This document shows, piece after piece, positions 1 to 5,963 of a stretch of 13,769 nucleotides of DNA (within the stretch, counting starts at the first letter, position 1; every line of letters starts with the position of its first letter). This DNA comes from CAVRZY01 sp963725415. GTDB taxonomy: Bacteria; Acidobacteriota; Terriglobia; Bryobacterales; Bryobacteraceae. The translations under genes were made by a program, and so were the position numbers. Below the pieces are notes generated by a model. That model had not been told where the DNA came from. It did not search any database and worked only from the letters and a program-made list of their open reading frames with translations. The stretch is from contig CAVRZY010000080.1 in the NCBI GenBank assembly GCA_963725415.1, positions 1 to 13,769 of the forward strand. Direction: 5' to 3'.

Positions 1-12
1 TCAGGCTGGCGT

Positions 13-27
13 CAGACCGTTGGTCTG
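13..27. promoter_or_regulatory. Short palindrome upstream of prpE fragment
   Basis: A perfect 6-bp inverted repeat, CAGACC-GTT-GGTCTG, lies about 35 bases before the prpE start codon. It could be an operator, the end of an upstream gene, or chance. No T-run follows, so it is not a clear terminator. Only the palindrome itself is seen; any role is inference. Confidence 0.25.
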
Positions 28-61
28 CAATCATGGGTCTCAACAGAGAAGGATCGAACGC

Positions 62-992
62 ATGAACAAGTACACCGACTTCCACCGCCGCTCGATCGAG
101 CAGCCCGATGCGTTCTGGGCCGAGCAGGCCGAGCTGATCGACTGGCACAAGCCCTTCGACAGCGTCTGCGACTACAGCAACCCGCCGTTTGCAAACTGGT
201 TCGTCGGCGGCACAGACCAACCTGTGCCACAACGCGGTCGACCGGCACCTGGCCACGCGCCCGACGCGAACGCGCTGATCTGGGTCTCGACCGAGATCGA
301 CAAGGAGAACGTCTACAGCTTCCGCGAACTGCACGCCGAGGTGCAGCGCATGGCGGCCATGCCTGCATGAGCCTGGGCGTCAAGAAGGGCGACCGCGTGC
401 TGATCTACATGCCGATGATCGCCGAGGCCGCGTTCGCGATGCTGGCCTGCGCGCGCATCGGCGCGATCCACTCGGTGGTGTTCGGCGGCTTTGCCAGCGT
501 CAGCCTGGCCAGCCGCATCGACGACGCCAAGCCGACGGTGATCGTCAGCGCCGACGCCGGCAGCCGCGGCGGCAAGGTGGTGCCGTACAAGGGCCTGCTC
601 GACGAGGCCATCACGCTGGCCGACGCACAAGCCGCGCAAGGTGCTGATGGTCGACCGCGGCCTGGCGCCGATGCCCGATGTGGCCGGCCGCGACGTGGAC
701 TACGCGGCCTTGCGCGCAGCAGCACCTGGATGCCGTGGTGCCCTGCGAGTGGCTGGACGCCACCCACCCGAGCTACACGCTCTACACCAGCGGCACCACC
801 GGCAAGCCCAAGGGTGTGCAGCGCGACACCGGCGGCTATGCCGTGGCGCTGGCCGCGAGCATGAAGCACATCTTCCTGGGCCAGCCGGGCGAGACCTACT
901 TTTCCACCAGCGACATCGGCTGGGTGGTGGGCCACAGCTACATCGTCTACGGCCCGCTGATCGCCGGCATGGCGACCATCATGTACGAAGGG
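62..992 (+). pseudogene. prpE: Propionate--CoA ligase (PrpE), N-terminal half, frameshifted
   Basis: PrpE activates propionate to propionyl-CoA through an acyl-adenylate and feeds the methylcitrate cycle; it belongs to the acyl-CoA synthetase (AMP-forming) superfamily. The ATG at 62 follows an AGAAGGA ribosome site. Reading across frames gives recognisable PrpE blocks: PPFANWF, then NLCHNAVDRHL, then GDRVLIYMPMIAEA, GAIHSVVFGGFAS, the ATP-binding loop YTSGTTGKPKGV (785-820), and DIGWVVGHSYIVYGPL. To keep this homology the frame must change near 212-218, 261-262, 362-366, 625-631 and 713-719. About 310 of the usual ~630 residues are present, and the match stops at MYEG (981-992), where PrpE should continue with a short Leu-Pro-x-Arg-Pro-Asp segment. 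The adenylate-forming core after A3 and the catalytic-lysine domain are missing. The style is beta/gammaproteobacterial, unlike the rest of the window. The identification is firm; whether this is a pseudogene or poor sequence is undecided. Confidence 0.85.
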
Positions 993-1000
993 CCGGACGG
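993..1000. other. Junction of two unrelated genes in opposite orientation
   Basis: PrpE homology on the plus strand ends at base 992. Isomerase homology on the minus strand ends around 996-998, after residues AKSPAV. The bases between, CCGGACGG, could belong to either gene. Both genes are cut in the middle of their conserved core with no intergenic spacer, no target duplication and no mobile element. An assembly or library chimera is the simplest reading; a non-homologous rearrangement is the alternative. Confidence 0.75.
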
Positions 1001-1580
1001 CCGGGGATTTGGCGCGGTCCATGATGCGGACGTTGTCTGCGGCCGAGATGGTGTTCTCGAGGCCCAGCAAGACTCGCGCCTTTTGGGCCTCGGGGGCCAG
1101 TTCTCTGAGGAGATCACCCACGTAGTCCATCTCCTGGGGGGTCTGGAGGGCGCCTTTGCCGAAGAAGGGCAACAGAATGACGCGAGCTTTAAGCTTTTTG
1201 GTAATGGGGATTGCGTCGGCCAGCCACTTCTGCCCGAGCTTGTCGCTCTTCAGGTAATTGACGTGCAGGATATCCAGGCAAGTCCCGGCTAAGGCCAGTT
1301 TGTGCTTCTTGGCCTCCGCCAGGTAGCGGGCCTGGAGTGCCGGGTTATCGAGCGGCAGCTTGTTGTCGATGGGCTTTCGCCCCAGGCTGACCTCGAGGCC
1401 TTCGAAGCCCAGGGTCTTGGCGAGGGCGATGGCCTCGATGTTTCCGGTTTTCCGGAGGTTCCAATCGGTGACCCCGAGTCTGAGGCCAGCGAGCTTTTTC
1501 TTGGCCGCGGCGAGCCGGGTTGCCGGCTGGACCGCCAGGGCCGCGCCAGATGCGAGAAGCGATCGGCGTGAAATGATCAT
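996..1580 (-). CDS. Sugar phosphate isomerase/epimerase, TIM-barrel, truncated
   Basis: This is the N-terminal two thirds (about 195 residues) of a xylose-isomerase-like TIM-barrel protein, of the AP-endonuclease-2 fold group used in sugar epimerisation. The ATG at 1580 is preferred over a TTG at 1598: AAAGGA lies 8 bases upstream, and the ATG shares ATGA with the stop of the preceding sialidase-like frame. The leader ISRRSLLASG followed by an Ala-rich stretch looks like a twin-arginine signal, so export is likely. Barrel strands are visible as RLGVTDW, GFEGLEVS, ALAGTCLDIL, ARVILLPFF and VLLGLENT; the Glu of LENT is the first metal ligand expected in the family. Homology stops at AKSPAV, just before the usual Tyr-Tyr-Asp-Val-Gly-Asn segment, so the remaining metal ligands are lost at the junction. 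The open frame runs on to 405, but that part is antisense to prpE. Confidence 0.75.
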
Positions 1581-1975
1581 ACGAGAGTTCCTTTCCAAAT
1601 CTCATTTTGGGATGTCCGGCAGCGGGATTTCCACGTGTCCTCGCCGTCGCTGGAGACCGCAACATTCAAGGGGCTGCGGCCTTTCTGGGTATGGTTGTAG
1701 ACCAGGATGATTGGGCCATCGCGGAGCGCGACGGCCTGGATGCCGCTGTTGGGGTGGGGCAGAATTGTGGGCTGGGCCGGGGTCCAGCTAAGGCCGCCAT
1801 CGGTGGAGTCGGCGCAACAGATCCTGCCGATGCGCTGGGTGGCGCGGACGAACATGCGGAGGCGGCCGCCCGGGAACGGCGCGCGCTCGAAGATGAACTC
1901 GCCGGAAATTGCGCCGGATGCTGGGATGACGATCGAAGCCAAGAACACGGCCCAACGCTCGCTCATGGGAGACAT
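1577..1975 (-). pseudogene. Sialidase/BNR-repeat-like protein, shortened
   Basis: The 132-residue frame contains a clear sialidase-family core: FPGGRLRMFVRAT, the Asp-box STDGGLSWTP, PHPNSGIQAV, ILVYNHTQKGRSPLNVAVSSDG and a final DTW. Bacterial exo-alpha-sialidases of this type are usually above 300 residues. Here the N-terminal catalytic blades are absent apart from a possible FERA vestige, and after DTW the expected C-terminal blade is replaced by about 16 unrelated residues before the TGA. The frame ends in an ATGA overlap with the isomerase start, so the two were probably one operon. A TATAAT lies just upstream of the first ATG. The enzyme would cleave terminal sialic-acid-like sugars if whole, but as seen it is probably inactive. 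It may instead be a deletion derivative that survives only as a leader for translating the isomerase. Family assignment is good; the pseudogene call is inference. Confidence 0.65.
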
Positions 1976-1980
1976 TGGAC

Positions 1981-1986
1981 ATTATA
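1981..1986 (-). promoter_or_regulatory. Possible -10 box for the sialidase-isomerase unit
   Basis: The minus strand reads TATAAT here. A start about 6 bases downstream would fall on or beside the first ATG at 1975, so the message could be leaderless, with the second ATG (1966) as the alternative start. No good -35 match is found at 16-18 bases. The box is seen; its use is inference. Confidence 0.35.
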
Positions 1987-2480
1987 TAGCCGCGGGCCAT
2001 CAGCCGACAGGCTATCGGGAGCTAGCGGAGCCCGCGACCTCTAACCGACCAGACAACTCACCGGAGAAGCAGAGTGCGGCATGACCGCAGCCAAAATCAA
2101 GAGGCAAAGGGCAAAAAGCAAAAGGGGCGGGGCTGACACGGTGGGTCGGGCCGGGCAGGTCGGGGACCTGCGGCGTGGGCGGGAAGCGATATTTGCAGGT
2201 AGAGGAGGGGGTGAGCCGGCCAGGCGAAAATACGGGGGAAAGTACCGGTACCGATGCACCGTTTGTCAAACTGCGGTTGTTCGGTTGGCCGAGACGCCTG
2301 GCGCGGGGCGGTTCGGAAACATGACGGCGGTCGGAATTCGCGCTCCAGGAGGCGCCGACCAGGACGTTGGCGGCAGGAGAGCTTACTTTTTGGGGACAAG
2401 AATGCCGACCACGGTTAACAGGGGAAAGCTATACATCGTTAGCAACTCCGCGATGGGACGCGCAAAGCAGTAATCAGCAC
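1987..2480. other. Intergenic stretch with short palindromes, no convincing gene
   Basis: No reading frame here resembles a known protein, and the open frames are short and overlap on both strands. It holds GCCATCAGCCGACAG (1996-2010), which differs at one position from a stretch at 10879-10893. It also holds a purine-rich run built from GGCAAA / GCAAAA units (2103-2124), a perfect 7-bp stem with a GGG loop (GCAGGTC / GACCTGC, 2155-2171), and the 10-base palindrome GTACCGGTAC (2242-2251). Such short dispersed repeats suit Acidobacteriota intergenic DNA. Any function is unknown. Confidence 0.5.
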
Positions 2481-2545
2481 GCAAATTTTGTTGTAAATCG
2501 TTAAAAACATATGGCAAAGAGAATGGTTTTAATGTAAAATCAGGT
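2481..2545 (+). promoter_or_regulatory. AT-rich probable promoter of the TonB-type gene
   Basis: This is a strikingly AT-rich island in otherwise GC-rich DNA, directly before the gene at 2577. The best -10 candidate is TAAAAT (2535-2540), which matches 5 of 6 consensus positions and would give a leader of about 30 bases. The -35 position at a 17-base spacer (TGGCAA) is weak. A sigma-54 reading was considered and fails, because no GC dinucleotide sits at the -12 position. Confidence 0.4.
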
Positions 2546-2561
2546 ACCAGCTAAACCGGGT

Positions 2562-2569
2562 AGGAAGGA
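2562..2569 (+). promoter_or_regulatory. Ribosome binding site of the gene at 2577
   Basis: AGGAAGGA ends 7 bases before the ATG at 2577, which fixes that start. Confidence 0.7.
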
Positions 2570-2576
2570 CTGTCCC

Positions 2577-4577
2577 ATGACTAAGTCAACAGTTGCGGTG
2601 GAGGTTATGGAACCGCATGCTTCGGCCTTCTACTTGTGGGAGGTTGCCGAAAAAGAGATATCAATCCAGTTGAGCCTGGATGTGGTGGAGCGACTGGAGA
2701 AGGAAGTGATCGAGAGCTTCAAAGCAGTCACGAAGCGGGGCTCTGAGATAGGCGGGCTGTTACTTGGAAAGGCGTCCGCCGCGGGACGGCGGGCCGTGAT
2801 CATTGAAGAGTATGAGACCGTGCAATGCGATTACAGCCGCGGGCCTCTATATCTTCTGGCGGAGGCGGACAAAGCCCGGGTGCAAAGCGCCCTCCAGCGG
2901 CGAAAGACGAGCCCGGACAAGCGCCTCTCGGTGGTGGGCTACTTTCGCAGCAACACCCGCAAGGACCTGGCTCTGGATGACGACGACCTGGCGCTCATCA
3001 CGGAATACTTCAGCGAACCTGGAAACGTGTTCCTGTTAGTGAAACCGTTTTCGATGAAACCCCCTATGGCCGGCTTCTTCATCTGGGAAGGCGGCCGGGT
3101 TCAGGGAGAGTCAAGCCACCTTCAGTTTCCATTCCGCCGATCGGAGCTACTGAAGGGGGAATTCGCGAAATCGATTATCACCGGCGGGGAGAAGGTTTCG
3201 GTGGAAGAGAAGGCGGCGGCGCCGTCGCGAACCGATGGCGCTCCGATGGGGCCAACGCTGGTGGCGCGCGAGGAGCGAGTGACGGCGCCCTTCCGGCGGG
3301 AGGTCCCAGCGCCGGCTGTGCCAGTAGTTCCGAGGCCGGAGGCACGCGCGCCGGTTGCGCCGGCGGCGCCGAAACGGGAAGAACCTGCGGCGGCTCCGGC
3401 GGCGCCCAAGCCGGAAGCACGACCCGCGGAGGCGGCGGCTGTTCCCAAGCGGGAAGAGCCAGCCCCGGTGGCCCCCAAGCCGGAGGCGCGAGCGCCGGTC
3501 ACACCGGTGGTGGCCAAGCGGGAAGAGCCCGTGTCCCCTGTTGCCGCCAAGATGGAAGCGCGCGGGCCGGTTCCGGCGGTGGCGCCCAAGCGGGAAGAGC
3601 CAACGGCGCCAGCACCCCCCAAGGCGGAAGTGCGAGCCCCGGTTCCACCTCCGGCCGCCAAACGAGAACAGCCCACGCCGGCTCCGCCTCCTGCTCCCAA
3701 GCCGGAAGCGCGAGCGCCGGTCACACCCATAATCCCCAAGCGGGAAGAACCCGCACCCGCTGTCACTGCCAAGCCGGAAGTGCGAGCACCCGTTGCGCCC
3801 GCGGCTCCCAAACGGGAAGAACCGGTCGCGCCGGTCGCGGCGAAGCCGGAAGCCCGCCCAGGGTCTCAGACTGTGGCGGCTAAACGAGAACAGCCAGTAC
3901 CGGCCCTGCTTTTGAAATCGGAGGGGCCAGCGGCGCTTGCAGAGATGGAAGCGAAGCGGCTGACCGCGGTGCCGGCCGGCCTGCTGGCCAGGCTGAGCCG
4001 CAGCCGCGCAGTGTGGGCGTTGCTGGCCGTCATCATCGTGTTTGCCGTGGCCCTGTCCTTCTATTTCTGGCCGAGGTTCCAGGGTGTGCGGAACGTGATC
4101 TCCGGGGCTCCGGACGCATCCTCGCTGGCGTTGAGGGTGGAACGAAATGCAGGTCAGTTGCTGCTGAGTTGGAATCGGGAAGCCACTCTGGTCAAGGAGG
4201 CGCAGCGGGCCATCCTGTCAATTCTCGATGGGGACCACAAGGAAGACGTGCAACTGGATCTAGGCCAGCTCCGGAGCGGGAGCATCGTTTACTCACCGAT
4301 CACGAACGACGTCAGTTTCCGGCTGGAAGTGACCAATCTGACGCAGGGCAAGAGCCTGAGCGAGTCGGTCCGTGTTTTGGCCGGGCGGCCATCACCCGCG
4401 GCGCCGCTGGGGCAACCAGCGCCTGCCGTCAGGCCCAGCGCGCCAGTGGGGGAGCCCAAAACGCGCCAGGAGGCGCCCCCGAGTACGAGCCTGACCAAGC
4501 CAGCCGAGCCCCCCGGCTTCCTCCGGAGATGCCGGGGCTGGGGCCGAGGCTCCGGCGCCTGCGGCGCAAGCGCCTAA
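2577..4577 (+). CDS. JAB/MPN-like + Pro-rich + membrane helix + beta-domain protein (N-terminal part of a split TonB-type gene)
   Basis: The 666-residue frame has four parts. Residues 30-175 resemble a JAB/MPN (Mov34) fold: SEIGGLLLG (56-64) matches the glutamate motif, and GYFRSNTRKD (121-130) lies where JAMM proteases have the His-x-His motif. Both histidines are replaced (R124, N126), so protease activity is not expected. Residues 250-440 are eight Pro/Ala/Glu/Lys repeats. Residues 479-498 form one membrane helix (VWALLAVIIVFAVALSFYFW), preceded by Arg-rich residues. With no signal peptide, the N-domain and repeats should be cytoplasmic and the rest periplasmic. Residues 515-602 look like a beta-sandwich. 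From about residue 647 the frame turns to a meaningless Arg/Gly-rich tail, while frame +1 carries on with Pro/Ala-rich sequence and a TonB domain to 5145. This is best read as one 855-residue gene with a single extra base. Its role is probably TonB-like energy coupling or envelope scaffolding (inference). Confidence 0.75.
   Translation: MTKSTVAVEVMEPHASAFYLWEVAEKEISIQLSLDVVERLEKEVIESFKAVTKRGSEIGGLLLGKASAAGRRAVIIEEYETVQCDYSRGPLYLLAEADKARVQSALQRRKTSPDKRLSVVGYFRSNTRKDLALDDDDLALITEYFSEPGNVFLLVKPFSMKPPMAGFFIWEGGRVQGESSHLQFPFRRSELLKGEFAKSIITGGEKVSVEEKAAAPSRTDGAPMGPTLVAREERVTAPFRREVPAPAVPVVPRPEARAPVAPAAPKREEPAAAPAAPKPEARPAEAAAVPKREEPAPVAPKPEARAPVTPVVAKREEPVSPVAAKMEARGPVPAVAPKREEPTAPAPPKAEVRAPVPPPAAKREQPTPAPPPAPKPEARAPVTPIIPKREEPAPAVTAKPEVRAPVAPAAPKREEPVAPVAAKPEARPGSQTVAAKREQPVPALLLKSEGPAALAEMEAKRLTAVPAGLLARLSRSRAVWALLAVIIVFAVALSFYFWPRFQGVRNVISGAPDASSLALRVERNAGQLLLSWNREATLVKEAQRAILSILDGDHKEDVQLDLGQLRSGSIVYSPITNDVSFRLEVTNLTQGKSLSESVRVLAGRPSPAAPLGQPAPAVRPSAPVGEPKTRQEAPPSTSLTKPAEPPGFLRRCRGWGRGSGACGASA
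3336..3896 (+). repeat. Eight-unit Pro/Ala/Lys/Glu repeat inside the TonB-type gene
   Basis: The coded repeat alternates PEAR (or MEAR, AEVR, PEVR) with KREEP (or KREQP) about every 24 residues. KRE appears at residues 266, 291, 314, 338, 362, 388, 412 and 436, with APV/TP linkers between. Pro-rich Lys/Glu linkers are normal in TonB, where they span the periplasm. This one lies on the N-terminal side of the membrane helix, so it would be cytoplasmic unless the topology is unusual. At DNA level the units are similar enough for slippage or recombination, so copy number may vary between strains. Confidence 0.85.
4509..4514 (+). other. Probable +1 frameshift in a run of six C
   Basis: Frame 0 of the gene at 2577 and the frame of the TonB domain are both open only between about 4495 and 4577. 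The C6 run falls in that overlap. Removing one C gives a continuous reading through EPPASSGDAGAG into the Pro/Ala-rich linker and the TonB domain, with no stop from 2577 to 5145. A sequencing or assembly error in the homopolymer is most likely. True mutation or programmed slippage is possible. Confidence 0.7.
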
Positions 4578-4620
4578 GACGCTCACGCCGCCCCCCGCGC
4601 CTAGCCGAGGCGAATCTCTG

Positions 4621-5145
4621 GTGGCCCGGATCAGCCAGCCGGCGAACCTGCCTGAACCTCCCGTACTGGAGGGGCAAGTCAGCTCAACCGCGACGCGGCC
4701 GGTGGAATCCCCGCAGGTGGCCGCGCCGCCTCCGGCGGTGAAAGAGATGCCGAAACCGGGGGCGCAGCAGCCAGCGACCCAACCGCCAGCGCCATCGCGG
4801 ACAACGCAAGCGCCTGTGGTTCAACCCCCAGCAGCGGCAGTTCCGGGGCCTGAGGAGCCCCTGCGGGTAGGAGGCAACGTTCAGGAGGCGAAGGTAGTGC
4901 GTAAGACCACGCCGGCCTATCCGCCCCTGGCGCGGCAGGCGCGCGTGACCGGTGTGGTCCGCCTGGACGCCACCATCGGCAAGGATGGGAGAATCACCAA
5001 GGTTCAGCCCGTCAGCGGGCCGCCTCTGCTGCGACAGGCTGCCATCGATGCCGTCCGGCAATGGGTATACCAACCCACGCTGCTGAACGGCCAGCCGGTG
5101 GAAGTAGTAACGCAGGTGGACGTCAGTTTCAACCTCAACCGGTAG
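4621..5145 (+). CDS. TonB C-terminal domain (C-terminal part of the split gene at 2577)
   Basis: TonB C-terminal domains sit in the periplasm and hand energy from ExbB/ExbD to outer-membrane receptors by pairing with the TonB box. This frame gives 174 residues from a GTG at 4621: a Pro/Gln-rich linker, then about 85 residues with the family signature TTPAYPPLARQARVTGVVRL, followed by IGKDGRITKVQPVSG, LLRQAAIDAVRQW and NGQPVEV. No good ribosome site precedes the GTG, and the same frame is open and protein-like back to 4495. This is therefore almost certainly the tail of the gene at 2577, separated by the frameshift near 4510. No exbB or exbD gene is in the window. The domain assignment is strong; independent translation is unlikely. 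Confidence 0.85.
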   Translation: MARISQPANLPEPPVLEGQVSSTATRPVESPQVAAPPPAVKEMPKPGAQQPATQPPAPSRTTQAPVVQPPAAAVPGPEEPLRVGGNVQEAKVVRKTTPAYPPLARQARVTGVVRLDATIGKDGRITKVQPVSGPPLLRQAAIDAVRQWVYQPTLLNGQPVEVVTQVDVSFNLNR

Positions 5146-5280
5146 CGGGGGCGTCCTTGGCGCAACAAAGGGCGCTCCGAGCGTTCTTCGAGAGTCCGAC
5201 TGCTCACCTCTCGCGGAGTCGGGCCATGGCGGGCTTTCTTTGGGTGCGCGACGTGGAAGTGACACTGCTCGTGGAATAGG
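5146..5280. other. Intergenic, weak hairpin only
   Basis: No gene is seen. A 6-bp inverted repeat, CCGACT (5196-5201) with AGTCGG (5217-5222), is followed after a gap by CTTTCTTT. The spacing is poor for an intrinsic terminator. It could still end transcription of the TonB-type gene. Confidence 0.3.
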
Positions 5281-5322
5281 GTAGGGTGGACCCCCGGTCC
5301 GCAGCCGCCCCCCTGGTCGGCT
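5281..5322 (+). repeat. REP-like double hairpin, left copy
   Basis: GTAGGGTGGACC-CCC-GGTCCGC forms a GC-rich stem (GGACC/GGTCC, extendable to 7 bp with one G-T pair), followed by a second small stem (AGCCG / CGGCT). Read against the right copy at 5563-5604 in reverse complement, the two 42-base elements match along nearly their whole length, with a compensating one-base gap in each half. They are therefore an inverted pair around the transposase remnant. A short GTAGGG head followed by a palindrome is the layout of REP sequences mobilised by RAYT proteins. Confidence 0.7.
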
Positions 5323-5363
5323 TGATCTCGCGTGAGAACACCCCTGCGTGTGATGCACAAGCA

Positions 5364-5555
5364 AGGCGTGGAGGGATCACTGCCAAGCGGGCCAACCACA
5401 TGCTTGGACTCACGGGAAGCCCCTTCTGGCAAGAAGTAAGCTACGATCATTGGGTGCGCGATCAGCGAGAATTGGAGCGGATCCGGCTCTACATCGAGCA
5501 GAATCCCGTGCGCGCCGGGTTAGTCAGGGAAGCAGGCGAGTACCGGTGGTCGAGC
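5364..5555 (+). pseudogene. REP-associated tyrosine transposase (RAYT), C-terminal remnant
   Basis: RAYTs are single-domain Y1/HUH transposases related to IS200/IS605 TnpA that act on REP palindromes. About 63 residues of the C-terminal part remain: ITAKRANHMLGLTGSPFWQE, then YDHWVRDQRELERI, LYIEQNPVRAGLV and the closing YRWSS. This is the usual RAYT ending. The N-terminal half with the His-x-His motif is absent, and the upstream in-frame residues (from 5286) show no similarity to it, so the remnant cannot be active. It sits between the two inverted REP-like elements, with the right one starting 7 bases after the last conserved residue. The frame stays open through the right REP into the next gene, which is coincidental. 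Confidence 0.75.
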
Positions 5556-5562
5556 AGGGGAT

Positions 5563-5604
5563 GGGCGACCGGGGGTCGCCCGCGGACCAGGGGGTCCGCC
5601 CTAC
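5563..5604 (-). repeat. REP-like double hairpin, right (inverted) copy
   Basis: Two perfect stems stand side by side: GGGCGACC-GGG-GGTCGCCC (5563-5581) and GCGGACC-AGGG-GGTCCGC (5582-5599), closed by CCCTAC (5599-5604). That tail is the reverse complement of the GTAGGG head of the left copy, which gives the orientation. The perfect pairing, better than in the left copy, suggests recent mobility or selection on structure. Confidence 0.75.
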
Positions 5605-5632
5605 CTCAGCCCACGCCGGCTCCGGAAGGGGT

Positions 5633-5638
5633 TATAAT
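5633..5638 (+). promoter_or_regulatory. TATAAT -10 candidate before the small helical gene
   Basis: An exact TATAAT lies 22 bases upstream of the GTG at 5661. No -35 match is seen at the proper distance; that position falls just past the right REP-like element. The resulting leader would carry the GAGGAGG ribosome site. Confidence 0.4.
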
Positions 5639-5660
5639 CCAGGAATCCGAGGAGGCGCTT

Positions 5661-5954
5661 GTGAGCAACGACTCGGGAACCCCGTTTGACAGCATCGAGA
5701 GCGCCCAACAGTTCGTGGACCTGCTGGCGGAGGCCATCGAAGAAGCCACCCGGGAAGTGGAAGCCGACATCGCGGGAGCAACGGGGCCGGAGGCGGAGCG
5801 CCGAAAGCAGGCCATGCAACTGGTTTCCTACAATCTGGCGAAGCTCTCCGTGCATCTGGGGACGAGCCGCCGGATTCTGAACGACCTGCGCAATCTGCGG
5901 CGGTTGCTGTTGCAGGAGAGGCAACTGGAGAAAGAGCCCGAGACGGTGGAATAA
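5661..5954 (+). CDS. Small all-helical hypothetical protein (97 aa)
   Basis: The GTG at 5661 is chosen because GAGGAGG (5649-5655) ends 5 bases before it, and because everything upstream in the same frame is REP and transposase remnant. The product is 97 residues, charged and predicted all-helical, with no signal or membrane segment. The segments FDSIESAQQFVDLLAEAIEE (about residues 9-28), AMQLVSYNLAKLSVHLGTSR and RRILNDLRNLRRLLLQE look like three amphipathic helices, the last Leu/Arg-rich and perhaps a coiled coil. I recognise no named family; small proteins of this type seem common in Acidobacteriota (recollection, not checked). It converges on the minus-strand gene at 5964 with a 9-base gap. 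The region 5958-5974 there has a 5-bp GCCGG/CCGGC stem without a T-run. Its function is unknown. Confidence 0.75.
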   Translation: MSNDSGTPFDSIESAQQFVDLLAEAIEEATREVEADIAGATGPEAERRKQAMQLVSYNLAKLSVHLGTSRRILNDLRNLRRLLLQERQLEKEPETVE

Positions 5955-5963
5955 CAGGCCGGC

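Noticed and set aside
405..995. C-terminal continuation of the isomerase frame on the minus strand
   Set aside because: Its residues are low-complexity antisense of prpE, and isomerase homology stops at about 996.
2340..2475. Minus-strand hydrophobic stretch ending in GILVPKK, possible small membrane peptide
   Set aside because: It is only about 30 residues, has no ribosome site and no recognised family.
2511..2535. Possible sigma-54 promoter starting at TGGCAAAG
   Set aside because: The required GC at the -12 element is missing at the proper spacing.
3122..3811. Minus-strand Gly/Ala/Thr-rich frame opposite the repeat region
   Set aside because: It is the mirror of the KREEP repeat; its apparent repetitiveness comes from the sense-strand repeat and it has no ribosome site or known domain.
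4013..4741. Third-frame open frame across the membrane helix and linker of the TonB-type gene
   Set aside because: It overlaps the well-supported frame 2577-4577, is Arg-rich and matches no known family.
5196..5222. Intrinsic terminator after the TonB-type gene
   Set aside because: The stem is short and the T-rich run is too far from it; kept only as a weak hairpin.
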